Shown: positions 7,396 to 16,400 of the stretch, in pieces | Position numbering within the stretch: position 1 is the first letter of the stretch | How the letters are laid out: every line of letters begins with the position of its first letter | Assembly: GCF_013350005.1 (NCBI RefSeq) | Contig: NZ_JABVWW010000003.1 | Coordinates: forward strand, 298,113 to 362,112 | DNA: 64,000 bases | From: Methylocystis silviterrae | GTDB lineage: Bacteria > Pseudomonadota > Alphaproteobacteria > Rhizobiales > Beijerinckiaceae | Direction of reading: 5' to 3' | The notes under the pieces: generated by a model | The model's database searches: none | Told to the model about the DNA's origin: nothing | Seen by the model: only the letters and a program-made list of their open reading frames with translations | Made by a program: the position numbers and the translations under genes

Positions 7396-8982
7396 TCAGA
7401 AATATTCGAAGACGACGGCGTAGCCGCCGCCGCCATTGCCGCCAGCGCCGGAATTGGCGCCGTTCTGCGACGCGCCGCCGCCACCGCCGCCAGCGCCCAT
7501 GCCGCCGTTGCCGCCAGCGCCAGGAGTCGTTGCATGCGACCCTCCGCCGCCGCCGCCCCCGCTGCCTTGGTCGAGCGGACCGGCGGCGTTCGCGAAGGAC
7601 GAACCGGAAGAGCCGTTGACTCCAGAGGCCCCGCCACTCGCCAAAGTGACGACGCCGGCCACCCAAATCGCGCCGCCGCCGCCGCCCGCGCTCATCGCGT
7701 TGGCGGCGGTAATGCCACCGCCGGCCCCGCCGCCGGATGCACCGAAGAATACGCCGCCTCCGCCTCCGCCGGCGGCCCCCGTTGCGGGACCGCCGCCTCC
7801 GCCTCCGCTGAAACCTCCAACGACAAGAACGCTGGCTGACGGAGCCGCAGAGCCACCATTGCCTTGGCCCCCCTGGCCAACGCCGCCGGTAGCGCCAGAC
7901 GCGCTACCGGCCACGCCAATGACGCTCCCCCCAGCGCCACCGCCAGAGCCGGACGCGAGCCCGCCGCCGCTGCCAAAACCGCCGCCGAACGCTTTAAGCA
8001 GCGATCCAAAAGCGGTGTTGCCGCCGGCAGTTCCGCTATTTCCAGCCGTGCTATCGACGGTCTGCGCCGCGCCGCCATTGCCGCCCGCGCCGATCGTGAC
8101 GGTGAGGCCCCCGCCGATTTGAGCTGCGGTGAACTTGCCTTTTGCAATTCCGCCGCCTCCGCCCCCGCCTCCGCCTGAGGCGATTGCCCCGGCCGCCTGT
8201 CGCGCGCCTGCGCCGCCGCCGCCGCCGCCGCCAAAAAGGATCACGTCAACAAAGCGCATTCCTGGCGTCGGCGTATAAGAATCCGTGGCCGCAAACAGAT
8301 GAACGTTCGCCGGGCCGCCGCTTGGAAAGGCGACTGCGCCAGTGGCGCTGTCGATGACGATCGCTTCCTTCCAGATCGAACCATCGGGCGACACTTTGAC
8401 GCGAAAATGATCGTCGCCAATCAACCCAGTTTCGGCGCGCGCGGAATAGTTCGATTCGTAAAGTTGCGAGAGAGTGTTCGCCGCGCTCTCCTTGTTGAGC
8501 GCGAAGCGGAGATCGCCGGAGCCGCCTTCGCCGACGCTCGTGGCGGTAAAGAGCGTTGCATTGAGTTTGGCGAGCAGCGGATTGGCGCCGTCGGCGGTCG
8601 CGCCGATCCCGAGCAGCGCAAGGTTTTGCAGCTGGCGCAAGGACAGGCCGCAATCAATCCATCCCGCGCCGTCATAGAGCAGCAGAAGCGATTCCGCTTC
8701 GACATAGGCGCGCCAACCGGCTTGCGGCGAAAGGAAAGTCCAGCCGCCTGCGAGGAATGTCGCGATCTGATCGCTTCTGTCCGTAAAATCGCCGGTCGCG
8801 CCCGCGCCGACGAGCACGCGGTCGCCTTCCGCCGGCGTCGCGGGCGGCGACGTCACGCTTCGCGCAGAGACCGAAAGCTGCGTCAGCGCGTCGATCAGCG
8901 CCAGAGCTTCATTATGCGTGACGTGCTTTTGCGCTTGCGCCGCCTCGATGAAGGGCAGCGCAAGATGCGTGGTTTGCGTCAT
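7396..8982 (-). CDS. DUF2793 tail/spike protein with long glycine-rich C-terminus
   Basis: A 528-residue structural protein. Residues 1-190 form a DUF2793 module starting MTQTTHLALPFIEAAQAQKH, with repeated aromatic motifs (GWTFLSPQAGWRAYV). A linker of about 70 residues leads into a Gly-rich region from about 250 to the end, made of runs of 4-9 glycines alternating with AGGN and SGGA segments, and it closes with GGGGYAVVFEYF. In Rhodobacter capsulatus a DUF2793 protein is a GTA surface fibre or spike encoded away from the main cluster. Here the gene directly follows the tip gene. The Gly-rich part resembles the repeat-rich receptor-binding ends of phage fibres, so host attachment is likely. 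Confidence 0.75.
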   Translation of the reverse strand: MTQTTHLALPFIEAAQAQKHVTHNEALALIDALTQLSVSARSVTSPPATPAEGDRVLVGAGATGDFTDRSDQIATFLAGGWTFLSPQAGWRAYVEAESLLLLYDGAGWIDCGLSLRQLQNLALLGIGATADGANPLLAKLNATLFTATSVGEGGSGDLRFALNKESAANTLSQLYESNYSARAETGLIGDDHFRVKVSPDGSIWKEAIVIDSATGAVAFPSGGPANVHLFAATDSYTPTPGMRFVDVILFGGGGGGGAGARQAAGAIASGGGGGGGGGIAKGKFTAAQIGGGLTVTIGAGGNGGAAQTVDSTAGNSGTAGGNTAFGSLLKAFGGGFGSGGGLASGSGGGAGGSVIGVAGSASGATGGVGQGGQGNGGSAAPSASVLVVGGFSGGGGGGPATGAAGGGGGGVFFGASGGGAGGGITAANAMSAGGGGGAIWVAGVVTLASGGASGVNGSSGSSFANAAGPLDQGSGGGGGGGSHATTPGAGGNGGMGAGGGGGGASQNGANSGAGGNGGGGYAVVFEYF

Positions 8983-9064
8983 CGTTTTTCCTATTGGACG
9001 GGGAGCGTCGTCGTCAGCGGGAAACCCCGTCCAGCCGTCGCGCTCATCTGATAAAGTGAAAGCG

Positions 9065-12000
9065 TCAGTTCGCTTTGCGGCGCGCCGAATCGTCGAGTTC
9101 TTCGGCGGCGGGATAGAGGATCGGCGCTGCGGCGGCGGTGAGCGTGCGCTTTCCGCTCGCCGGCAGTGAGATATCGGCTTCGTAGGATTCGCTCGCCTCG
9201 CCGAGCGGAATGTCGAGCGCCTCCCAGGCGTCGGAGTCGAGGCGTCCACGCCGCACGAAATCGATGACGACGCCGGCCGGCGTGCGCCGGGCGCGCGCCT
9301 GCGTCGGCGCGTAGGGACGCAACGCCTTATTTGTCGCGGCGACCGTCGGCTGAACGAAGATCGGCTCCGCATAGTCGCGATCCGCCGGACCGATGCGATA
9401 GGTGATCGGCGCGCCAATCTCCGCGACCTTGCGCGCGAGCGGCGCGATCGCGTCATCGAGCAGCACGACGGTCGCGCCGGCCGGCGCATCGCGCTTGGCG
9501 AGATGTTCTTCGCCGCCGAGTCCGCGAATGAGCCTTGACAGACGATATGTCTGTTCGCCGATAAGTTCGGCGTGCGCGAAAGCGAAAATCTCCCAGTCGC
9601 CGTCGACGCGGATCGCCATCGCCGAGCGCCCCGCGAGCGCGGCGAGATCGCCCACCGACGAGAGGTGTCCGGCGCCGATTCTAACAGTGACGCCGCCGCC
9701 ATTATCGAAACGTCCGACCGGGCCGGCGCGCAGGACTTCGAGCGTCTCGCCGATCGTCGCGCGCTTGTCGATTATGGCGATCTGCTCATAGCCGCCCTCG
9801 AACGTCATTCTCCAGATGGCGAGCGGACCGGGCCAAGGATCGGCGAAGGCGGCGACATAGGAGAGCGCTTCTTCATCGCGCGTCAGCGCGAGGTCGAGAA
9901 TTTCGACTCTCGGCGGTCCGACCATCTTCGGCGAGACGACATTCACGCGTCCGAGCAGCGGCGCGGCCGAATCATAGACGGAAGCGTCCGCCGCGCGCGC
10001 GCTGACTTGCCGCGCGGCGCCGTCCGTGATGCGTTGAATTTGAAACAACCGGTCGCCGCCCGCTGCGCCGAGCCGCACCAGATCGCCGGGCTGCAAGGCG
10101 AGAAGGCCAGGCCGCAGCGTAAACTCCGCGGTTTCGCGTCCGATCCACACGTCCTGAAGCCAGCTCTCCGCAAGCGACTGCGCATTGGCGCGATTCGTCA
10201 TCACCGCGGCTTGCGCTTCACTCTGGCGCGCCGAGCGGCCCTCGAGTCTGCGGGATAGGACTCGCGCCATTTGAAAGTCGTTTTCGGAATCGCAGAAGGA
10301 AAGCGCGATCTCCTGCGGCAGTTCGCTTTCCTGCGCCCGCGCCAGCGTCACCAGCGACGCGGTTTTGCCGGAAACGAGATCGTCTTCGTCAATTTCGCAC
10401 ACCGGCTTCCCGCGCCGATCGACGAAGCGCAAGGCGCCCGCGCTCGCCACGACGTCGATGCCGTAAAGCGCGGCAAGAGGATCGATCGCCTCGCGCGGCG
10501 ACATCGGCCGCTCCAGCACATAGCCGTCGAGAAAGCCGCTGACGTTCGGCCGCTGCGCGACAACTTCAGGCGCAGAGACGGCGCCGGCGAGCGCCGTCAG
10601 GAGGCGGTCGAGCGGCGCGCCTTCGAGTCGTCCGTTCAACCAATGGCCCGTTTCCCAATTGGCGGCGTCGCTCCACGCATCGGCTTGCGTCGGAAAGGCC
10701 GGATAGGGGCGCGCATCCCAGCACCATATGTGCAGGCGCGCCGGGTCAACCATCGGCCCGGCGTAGAGGCTGGATGTCGGATTGCGCGCCCCGCCGCCGG
10801 GCGCCGCCGGATCGAAATGCGCGATCATCGCCTCGATGAATCGCGCCTGCATGAGATCGTCGCGGCCGTTGCGCGAGAAATACGGCAAACCGCCATCGCT
10901 CGAGCGCGGGTCCGGAAAAACATTCGGCGCATTGGCGCCGCGATCCACCGCCGGACATCCCGTCTCGACGATCCAGATCGGTTTCGACTGCGGGACCCAT
11001 GCCGTCGGCGCCGCCAACTCAGCGCCGCCGACGCGCTCGTAATGCGGTTGCGACCACCATGACAGAAAATCCTTCTGGCGGAAGATCCAAGGCTTGCCGA
11101 GTCCGTCGCTGATTGGGGTGCGATCCTGCGCCAGGCGCGCATCTGCGTCGGCGTAATGCCAATCATAGGCCTCGCCCGAAGCGATGCGAGACTTGAGATA
11201 GTCGAGGTCATAAATGCTCGCCGCTTCCTGCGCGTCGAGATGCGCGTCGCCGTCGCGCCAGTCGGAGAGCGGCCAATAGACGTCGACGCCGACGAAATCG
11301 ACGGCGCTTGACGCCCACAGCGGGTCGAGCGGAAAGCGCGCTTCGCCGCCTGCAGGAACATGTGCGCCATATTCCGTCCAGTCGGCGGCGTAAGAGAGTT
11401 TCGTTTGCGGGCCAAGGATCGCTTTCGCTTCCGCGGCGAGCGTCATCAGCGCCGCGACGGCGGGATATGCGCCCGGCGCCGAGCGCACGCGCGTCAAGCC
11501 GATCAGCTCGGAGCCGATGAGGAAGGCGTCGACGCCGCCTGCCGCGACGCAAATATTGGCGTAATGCAGAATGAAGCCGCGATAGCGCGAAAAGAATGCG
11601 TTGAGCTGCGCCGCGGCAGTCGCGGTTGCGTCAGGTGAACCCGGCCGACCCGGAGCGGGATCGCATGTGACGCGTCCGCGCCAGGGGAGCGCCGGCTGTT
11701 CGACGGCGCCTGTGTAAGGATTGGGCAGCGCATTGCCCGGCGGCACGTCCATCATCACGAAGGGATAGAAAGTCACCACGAGGCCGCGCGCTTTGAGATC
11801 GGCGATAGCGGCCATCACCGACGCGTCGCTGGGCGTTCCGCCATAGGCCGCGCGTCCGTCGATTTGCGACACGAGCCGCGCGCTTGCGCGCGTCAGCCCG
11901 GCGACCGACCAGTCGGGCGGCCAGAAGCCGCCGAGAATGAAGTTGAACTGACCGATGGTTTTGAATGTCGCGTCGACGCGCGGCGCGATCGTGCAATGTT

Positions 12001-12874
12001 CAGCGCGAAGGTCGTCGCCGAACCAGGCGACGACCAGCGCGACGCTTTCGAGATTCGGGCAAAGCGCCTGCAGAGCGTCGATCGACGCGGTCCAATCCGT
12101 CGCCGCGGTGAGCTGATGGCGATTTTCCGCCGCCGTGGCGCCCGGCGAGTAGAAATTGAGCTTGAGAGCAGGGTGATAGCCGGCCTCCGTCGCGCCGGGA
12201 ATGAGGTCGACGGCCCGGATCATCGCGCCGAGTCCTTCGACGGGCTTCACGACTTCGAACGTAAATTGCGGAATGCGATTGCCGAATGCGGCCAGCGCGA
12301 GATCCTCGAAAACGATATAGGCGAGGCCACGATAGGCCGGCGCGTTTTCGGTCCCTTCCTTGGCGACGATCAGCGGATCTGGCTCCTGATCTTCGGTCCC
12401 GGAATAGACACGAATCGGCAGCGTCGTCATGTCGAGTTCTGACCCATCAGCCCAGATGCGTCGCACGAAAGCGACAGGCCCTTCGCATAGCCCAATCGCG
12501 AAATTCGCCGAATAGGCATAGGTGAACTGAATGTTGAAGCCGCCGCCGCCGCCGCCGCCGCCTTTGCCCTGATGCTGGGTCTGCGCAAAAGACACATTGA
12601 CGCGTTCGAGAAAACGCGTCGCCCAGATCATCTGTCCGCCGAGGCGCGCGCGGCCATAGACGCGCGGCACGCCGGCGCCCTCCGTTGAGGTGATCCCGTC
12701 CATCGATTTCAGCCGCGGGCCGATCGAATAGCGGGGCGATGCATGCGGTTGCAGCGCCGCGTCGACGAAGGAGCCGCCAAAGCCGCCGAGCACGCCGCCG
12801 ATAGAGGAACCAATAGGTCCGCCGATCGCGCCGCCGGCGACAGAGCCGACCGTCTGCAGAACAAGAGTGGCCAT
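9065..12874 (-). CDS. GTA/phage tail tip host-specificity protein with TIM-barrel domain
   Basis: At 1269 residues this is the longest protein of the cluster and corresponds to gp15 of the R. capsulatus GTA. The N-terminus is hydrophobic and Gly-rich (GGAIGGPIGSSIGGVLGG). The first third carries a tail-hub-like region; the middle (about 300-700) holds the glycoside-hydrolase-like TIM barrel (GTA_TIM, with WTEYGAH, VDFVGVDVYWPLSDW and PIWIVETGCPAVD). The rest contains fibronectin-like segments of the phage-tail type. The family is a reliable marker of GTA or GTA-like prophage tails. It forms the distal tail fibre base and may digest or bind surface polymer. Confidence 0.9.
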   Translation of the reverse strand: MATLVLQTVGSVAGGAIGGPIGSSIGGVLGGFGGSFVDAALQPHASPRYSIGPRLKSMDGITSTEGAGVPRVYGRARLGGQMIWATRFLERVNVSFAQTQHQGKGGGGGGGGFNIQFTYAYSANFAIGLCEGPVAFVRRIWADGSELDMTTLPIRVYSGTEDQEPDPLIVAKEGTENAPAYRGLAYIVFEDLALAAFGNRIPQFTFEVVKPVEGLGAMIRAVDLIPGATEAGYHPALKLNFYSPGATAAENRHQLTAATDWTASIDALQALCPNLESVALVVAWFGDDLRAEHCTIAPRVDATFKTIGQFNFILGGFWPPDWSVAGLTRASARLVSQIDGRAAYGGTPSDASVMAAIADLKARGLVVTFYPFVMMDVPPGNALPNPYTGAVEQPALPWRGRVTCDPAPGRPGSPDATATAAAQLNAFFSRYRGFILHYANICVAAGGVDAFLIGSELIGLTRVRSAPGAYPAVAALMTLAAEAKAILGPQTKLSYAADWTEYGAHVPAGGEARFPLDPLWASSAVDFVGVDVYWPLSDWRDGDAHLDAQEAASIYDLDYLKSRIASGEAYDWHYADADARLAQDRTPISDGLGKPWIFRQKDFLSWWSQPHYERVGGAELAAPTAWVPQSKPIWIVETGCPAVDRGANAPNVFPDPRSSDGGLPYFSRNGRDDLMQARFIEAMIAHFDPAAPGGGARNPTSSLYAGPMVDPARLHIWCWDARPYPAFPTQADAWSDAANWETGHWLNGRLEGAPLDRLLTALAGAVSAPEVVAQRPNVSGFLDGYVLERPMSPREAIDPLAALYGIDVVASAGALRFVDRRGKPVCEIDEDDLVSGKTASLVTLARAQESELPQEIALSFCDSENDFQMARVLSRRLEGRSARQSEAQAAVMTNRANAQSLAESWLQDVWIGRETAEFTLRPGLLALQPGDLVRLGAAGGDRLFQIQRITDGAARQVSARAADASVYDSAAPLLGRVNVVSPKMVGPPRVEILDLALTRDEEALSYVAAFADPWPGPLAIWRMTFEGGYEQIAIIDKRATIGETLEVLRAGPVGRFDNGGGVTVRIGAGHLSSVGDLAALAGRSAMAIRVDGDWEIFAFAHAELIGEQTYRLSRLIRGLGGEEHLAKRDAPAGATVVLLDDAIAPLARKVAEIGAPITYRIGPADRDYAEPIFVQPTVAATNKALRPYAPTQARARRTPAGVVIDFVRRGRLDSDAWEALDIPLGEASESYEADISLPASGKRTLTAAAAPILYPAAEELDDSARRKAN

Positions 12875-12898
12875 GAGCGTCTCGAAGAGCCTCGCAAT

Positions 12899-13006
12899 GT
12901 CATTCCCGACAGGCCGAAGGCCTGATCGGGAATCCAGAGCAGCTTCAGGAATGTCGGGTTTTGTCCTGGATTCCCGATCGCGCGCTGAGCGCGCGTCGGG
13001 AATGAC
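12899..13006. repeat. Dispersed palindromic repeat, copy A
   Basis: Begins GTCATTCCCGAC and ends GTCGGGAATGAC, so the two ends are inverted copies. Internal halves are AGGCCGAAGGCCT and CGCGCTGAGCGCG. It separates the tip gene from the NlpC/P60 gene. Further copies are at 16278, 27246, 27418, 27833 (partial) and 34310. Confidence 0.9.
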
Positions 13007-13021
13007 AGACGTGCGGCGTCT

Positions 13022-13453
13022 TCAATCCACAACGTTCGGAAAGGCGAAGGCGGCGAAAAGCTTCTTGCGCCAATGCGGGCCAATCGCGACCTGCGCGACG
13101 CAGGCGCCGGCATGGGCGTGAATCATATGCGTCGTCGATATTGCGATGCCGAGATGTTTCGCCGGGAGATGTTCACGAAAGCGAAACAGCAGAACGTCGC
13201 CTTCACGAAAATCGCTTAAGGCCACCATTCTGAAATGGCGATGGGCGGCGTCAAGCAATGTCTCGGCGCTCAAGGCTTCGGCCCAATCGGGCGTATATGC
13301 GGGCGCCGCCTCCGGCTCGTCGCCGATGATGTCGCGCCAGACGCCGCGCACGAGCCCAAGACAATCGCAGCCGACATGGATGAGCGAAGCTTGATGCACA
13401 TAAGGCGTGCCACGCCAGCGCCGCGCCGCCGCGACAATGTCGGCGCGGGTCAA
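13022..13453 (-). CDS. NlpC/P60 cell-wall peptidase of GTA tail (gp14-like)
   Basis: A 143-residue peptidase. The catalytic Cys is in HVGCDCLGLVRG (about 29-33), the His in KHLGIAI (about 101), and a third polar residue in HMIHAHAG, matching the NlpC/P60 fold of the phage cell-wall peptidase family (TIGR02219). In GTA particles this enzyme is thought to open peptidoglycan for DNA entry or assist tail assembly. The gene overlaps the DUF2163 gene upstream by 4 nt (ATGA-type). Repeat copy A lies between it and the tip gene. Confidence 0.9.
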   Translation of the reverse strand: MTRADIVAAARRWRGTPYVHQASLIHVGCDCLGLVRGVWRDIIGDEPEAAPAYTPDWAEALSAETLLDAAHRHFRMVALSDFREGDVLLFRFREHLPAKHLGIAISTTHMIHAHAGACVAQVAIGPHWRKKLFAAFAFPNVVD

Positions 13454-14343
13454 CTAAAAAAACTCCCGCCGTCCATCGCTGGCGCAAGCGAACTCGGATA
13501 GGCGATGATTCGGTCATTGCCCGGCATATGCGGGAAGCCTCGAAAGTTGACGATATTATCGAACTTCAAGCGACAGGCTGTCGGCGACTTATCGCATCCC
13601 GCCGTCAGGACAACGACGTCTCCGGCGAGAATCGCGCCGCCTGGCGGCGTCCACAGCGTGACGGTCGCGCGAAAATTTTCCTGCCAATGCGATTTGATCG
13701 TGAAACGGGCATTCTCATTCGCGCCGCTTATGAAGGTCAGCGCGCCGCCTGCAAAGAAGCCGCAGTCGAAAAGTTCGGAAAGATCCATGTCGATTGCGCC
13801 GCCGACGAAGGCGGCGATGACGCTCGTCGCGTGAAAGCCGGGCGCCATGACGTCGAAGCCGCAGCGCGCGTCGCCGAGATCCGCCGAACAGCTGCGTTGA
13901 AAGGCGCGGCCCTGCTGCTGATCGAAAAGGTGCGCGCTCGAGCGCAGCTCCGCGGCGAAAGCCATCTCGCCGCGGCGTATCTCGCCGATCGTCGCGATAT
14001 CCAGCAAAGCGCGATCAGTAACATTCGTCCAGTCGACGAGCCATGTCTCGACCGAGGCGCCGTCATAGAGGCCGTTCAGCAGATCCGCTTCGGTGAGGCT
14101 CTCGTCGCTCAAGGCGCCGGCCGCTTCGCCCGTTCCTGGCGCAAAGCCGACGCTCGATTCGAGCTGCGACGCTGAGAGACCAGTATTTGCGCGAAAGGTC
14201 ACGCCATTAAAAGTCAGATCGCGATCATGATCGGTGAACCCCAACACTGTCGCATCGTTGCGCGCGACGCGCCAACAATGGCAGAAGGTGGTGGCGCGCT
14301 GATTGAGCTTCGCTTGCATCGAAGGAGAGAGCGAGAGCATCAT
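13450..14343 (-). CDS. DUF2163 tail protein (GTA gp13-like)
   Basis: A 297-residue structural protein of the BR0599/DUF2163 family. Recognisable parts are WRVARNDATVLGFTDHD near the N-terminus, several conserved Cys, and the closing PTACRLKFDNIVNFRGFP segment with HMPGND, which is characteristic of this family. It is an iron-sulphur-associated hub component in GTA and related siphophage tails by analogy to R. capsulatus gp13. The start is one of two adjacent ATGs (14343, 14340); the much longer open frame upstream overlaps the DUF2460 gene and is rejected. Confidence 0.88.
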   Translation of the reverse strand: MMLSLSPSMQAKLNQRATTFCHCWRVARNDATVLGFTDHDRDLTFNGVTFRANTGLSASQLESSVGFAPGTGEAAGALSDESLTEADLLNGLYDGASVETWLVDWTNVTDRALLDIATIGEIRRGEMAFAAELRSSAHLFDQQQGRAFQRSCSADLGDARCGFDVMAPGFHATSVIAAFVGGAIDMDLSELFDCGFFAGGALTFISGANENARFTIKSHWQENFRATVTLWTPPGGAILAGDVVVLTAGCDKSPTACRLKFDNIVNFRGFPHMPGNDRIIAYPSSLAPAMDGGSFFS

Positions 14344-14402
14344 TGTCTTCCAATTTTCAACGTCATTGCGAACCGCGAAGTGTTGCGGCGCTTGTTCGAC
14401 GG

Positions 14403-15041
14403 CTAGGGAACGATTTCGACGATCGGAATATTTGGAATCGCGCCGGCCTCGAAGGCGTGCATGTCGATTTCGAGAAAATCCGTATCGAAGCGCACAGGCA
14501 CGTCGAAGAGAAAGCCAGCCGTGACGACCGCTCCCGCCGAGGGAACGACGCCCGGCGCGAAGGTCACGATACCTGTCGTGACGTCGACGCTCACATCCGG
14601 TGCCGATTTCTCGACGCCATCGGCCGCGACCCGCACTGTTCCAGCGACGGGCTTTACGATGTCGCGCGCATAAGCGGAAAAGGCGCCTCCGTAAGTCTTC
14701 ACAAGCTGAAATGCGGCGCGCGCGCCATCTCCCATTCCTATTGGTTGATCCGTTGGGCTCGGAGTCGCGCCCGGCGCGCAGGAGGCGCAATCGGCGCGAT
14801 CGCGCCATCGAAAGCCATAAAGCCTGCCGCGCCGCTCTTCGAAGAATTCGATGATCTGCGAAAGTTGCGTGAGACTCTTGACGCCGTAGCCAGCTTCATA
14901 GCGGCGCCGAGAATGCGCCCAGCGGGCGTTGCGCGCCTCGCGATTGGAGCCAAGCGTCACGATCTCTGTGCGCCGCTCCGGTCCGCCGCGCCCGCCCAGC
15001 GAGACATCAAGCGGAAAGCGGATCTCGTGAAAATCGCTCAT
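14403..15041 (-). CDS. DUF2460 distal tail protein (GTA gp12-like)
   Basis: A 212-residue tail protein of the TIGR02217/DUF2460 family. The start MSDFHEIRFPLDVSLGGRGG, with PERRTEIVTLGSNREARNA and the later YGFRWRDRADC, are typical. In the R. capsulatus GTA the counterpart is the distal tail protein linking the tube to the hub. It sits between the tape-measure and DUF2163 genes in the canonical order. Confidence 0.9.
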   Translation of the reverse strand: MSDFHEIRFPLDVSLGGRGGPERRTEIVTLGSNREARNARWAHSRRRYEAGYGVKSLTQLSQIIEFFEERRGRLYGFRWRDRADCASCAPGATPSPTDQPIGMGDGARAAFQLVKTYGGAFSAYARDIVKPVAGTVRVAADGVEKSAPDVSVDVTTGIVTFAPGVVPSAGAVVTAGFLFDVPVRFDTDFLEIDMHAFEAGAIPNIPIVEIVP

Positions 15042-15056
15042 GCCGGCTGCGCCCGC

Positions 15057-15650
15057 TTAGAGGTTGCGCTGGCCGCGCGCGACAGCCCGCGCCAGGGCGC
15101 CCGTGATTTGCGCCTCCGAACGGCGGAAGCTCTCGACATCCTGCGCAGCGATGTTGACCGTGACCGCAACCGGACGCGCGCCGGCGCCTTGCGCGACGAC
15201 GCCGAGCCGGCCATCCGCGCCGCGCGCGAGCGGCATGATCGCCTCGGCGCCGCGCTCGCCCATCAGCCCCATCGCGCCGCCGCTCGCAAAATAGGTTGGA
15301 CTTGCGACGACCCCGCCCTCCGCAAAAGGCGCAACGGTCCCGGCGCCGCCGAAGGCGCTGGAAAACATGCCGCTCAATCCGCTCACCAGTCCTTCGGCGA
15401 GCGCCTTGGTTCCTGCGCGCAAGGCCATGCGCGTCAGCGACTGTGCGATCGTCGAGAGCACGTCGTTGAAGCTGCGGCCGCTTGCCGCCGCGGAGCCGAA
15501 ACCCAGGTGAAGCGTCTTCGTGACATTTCCTGCCGAGACGTTGATCTGATCGAGCAGAAGTTTTGTCGCTTGCAGGTTAGCCGTCGCGACGCGCTCATTC
15601 GCGCCCGGCGCGTTGAACGGGTCCGGGAAGGGGTCGAAATCTGTCGTCAT
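15057..15650 (-). CDS. Short tail tape-measure protein (GTA gp11-like)
   Basis: A 197-residue protein. The centre holds the characteristic tail-end motif FAEGGVVASPTYFASGGA followed by MGLMGERGAEAIMPL, known from the C-termini of phage tape-measure proteins. The N-terminal half is helical. The length is far below that of phage tape measures (usually over 600 residues) but similar to the GTA protein of about 220 residues, so a short tail is predicted. The start overlaps the chaperone gene by 4 nt. Confidence 0.88.
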   Translation of the reverse strand: MTTDFDPFPDPFNAPGANERVATANLQATKLLLDQINVSAGNVTKTLHLGFGSAAASGRSFNDVLSTIAQSLTRMALRAGTKALAEGLVSGLSGMFSSAFGGAGTVAPFAEGGVVASPTYFASGGAMGLMGERGAEAIMPLARGADGRLGVVAQGAGARPVAVTVNIAAQDVESFRRSEAQITGALARAVARGQRNL

Positions 15651-15886
15651 GTCGATCCTTGAGAATCGGGAAATTGGCGCATCATGTCTTCAAGCGCGGC
15701 GCGCGACGGCGCGCCCGGCGCTAAGCCGTATACGCCCTCCGCCGCGCAAAAAAGTTCGCGCGGCGTCATCGACCAGAATTCGCGCGACGGGAGCCGCAGG
15801 ACGCCGAGCCCGAAGGCCATGGCGCGCGCGAAGGGAAAGGGCGCGCGATGGGAGGCGTCGCGCGCTGCTTCTTTCGCTTGCCTCAA
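15647..15886 (-). CDS. Tail assembly chaperone (rcc01693 / Phage_TAC type)
   Basis: A 79-residue protein with FARAMAFGLGVLRLPSREFW followed by SMTPRELFCAAEGVYG, the signature of the small GTA tail chaperone (rcc01693 family). It overlaps the gp10-like gene upstream and the tape-measure gene downstream by 4 nt each, suggesting strict translational coupling of the three. It probably guides polymerisation of tube protein around the tape measure. Confidence 0.88.
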   Translation of the reverse strand: MRQAKEAARDASHRAPFPFARAMAFGLGVLRLPSREFWSMTPRELFCAAEGVYGLAPGAPSRAALEDMMRQFPDSQGST

Positions 15887-16239
15887 GCGTCCTGCGGCGT
15901 CGGAGGGTTTGCGTCGGCGCTCCGCTCCGGCGCATCGCCGAAGGTCGCGGCGAGGAGATCGGCCGCGATACGCACATAGCCTGCAAGACCCTCCGAAACT
16001 TTCATTCTCGCGACGTCTTCGTCGGTTATGTCGTTGCCCGCTCCGCGCAGCCCGCAGCCGATGATGCGCAGTATGTCGCGTGCGGAAAGCCGTCGTTCCT
16101 CAAAGCGGCTCGCGAGCGCGACAAGGTCGCTGGCGCCAAAGCCGCTTTCGAGTTCGGCGAGCGCGCCGAGCGTCAGGCAGAGCGTGTAACTCTTGCCGTC
16201 GATTACCACGTCGATTTCGCCGCGTTTGCTGTTCGCCAT
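15883..16239 (-). CDS. GTA gp10 family tail protein/chaperone
   Basis: A 118-residue protein of the GTA_gp10 family: SKRGEIDVVIDGKSYTLCLT near the start, then LGALAELESGFGASDL and IIGCGLRGAGNDITDEDV. By position it is the first of two tail assembly chaperones. The ATG at 16239 (MANSKRG) is taken, because residues upstream in the longer frame run into a repeat copy. The C-terminus overlaps the next chaperone gene. Confidence 0.88.
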   Translation of the reverse strand: MANSKRGEIDVVIDGKSYTLCLTLGALAELESGFGASDLVALASRFEERRLSARDILRIIGCGLRGAGNDITDEDVARMKVSEGLAGYVRIAADLLAATFGDAPERSADANPPTPQDA

Positions 16240-16277
16240 TGCGTCCTCACATGAAATGCGCCGGTCCATCTGGAATT

Positions 16278-16382
16278 GTCATTCCCGGCAGGCCGAAGGC
16301 CTGACCGGGAATCCAGAGTCGCAACAAGCATGTTTGATTTTGTCCCTGGATTCCCGATCGCGCTTCGCGCGTCGGGAATGAC
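16278..16382. repeat. Dispersed palindromic repeat, copy B
   Basis: Same element as at 12899, with AGGCCGAAGGCCT and CGCGCTTCGCGCG inner palindromes. It lies between the major tail protein gene and the gp10-like gene inside the GTA cluster. Confidence 0.9.
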
Positions 16383-16400
16383 AGTTGAGCCGTTCAAACG

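Noticed and set aside
7436..8122. Proline-rich plus-strand frame opposite the fibre gene
   Set aside because: Simply the complement of the Gly codon runs in the DUF2793 fibre.
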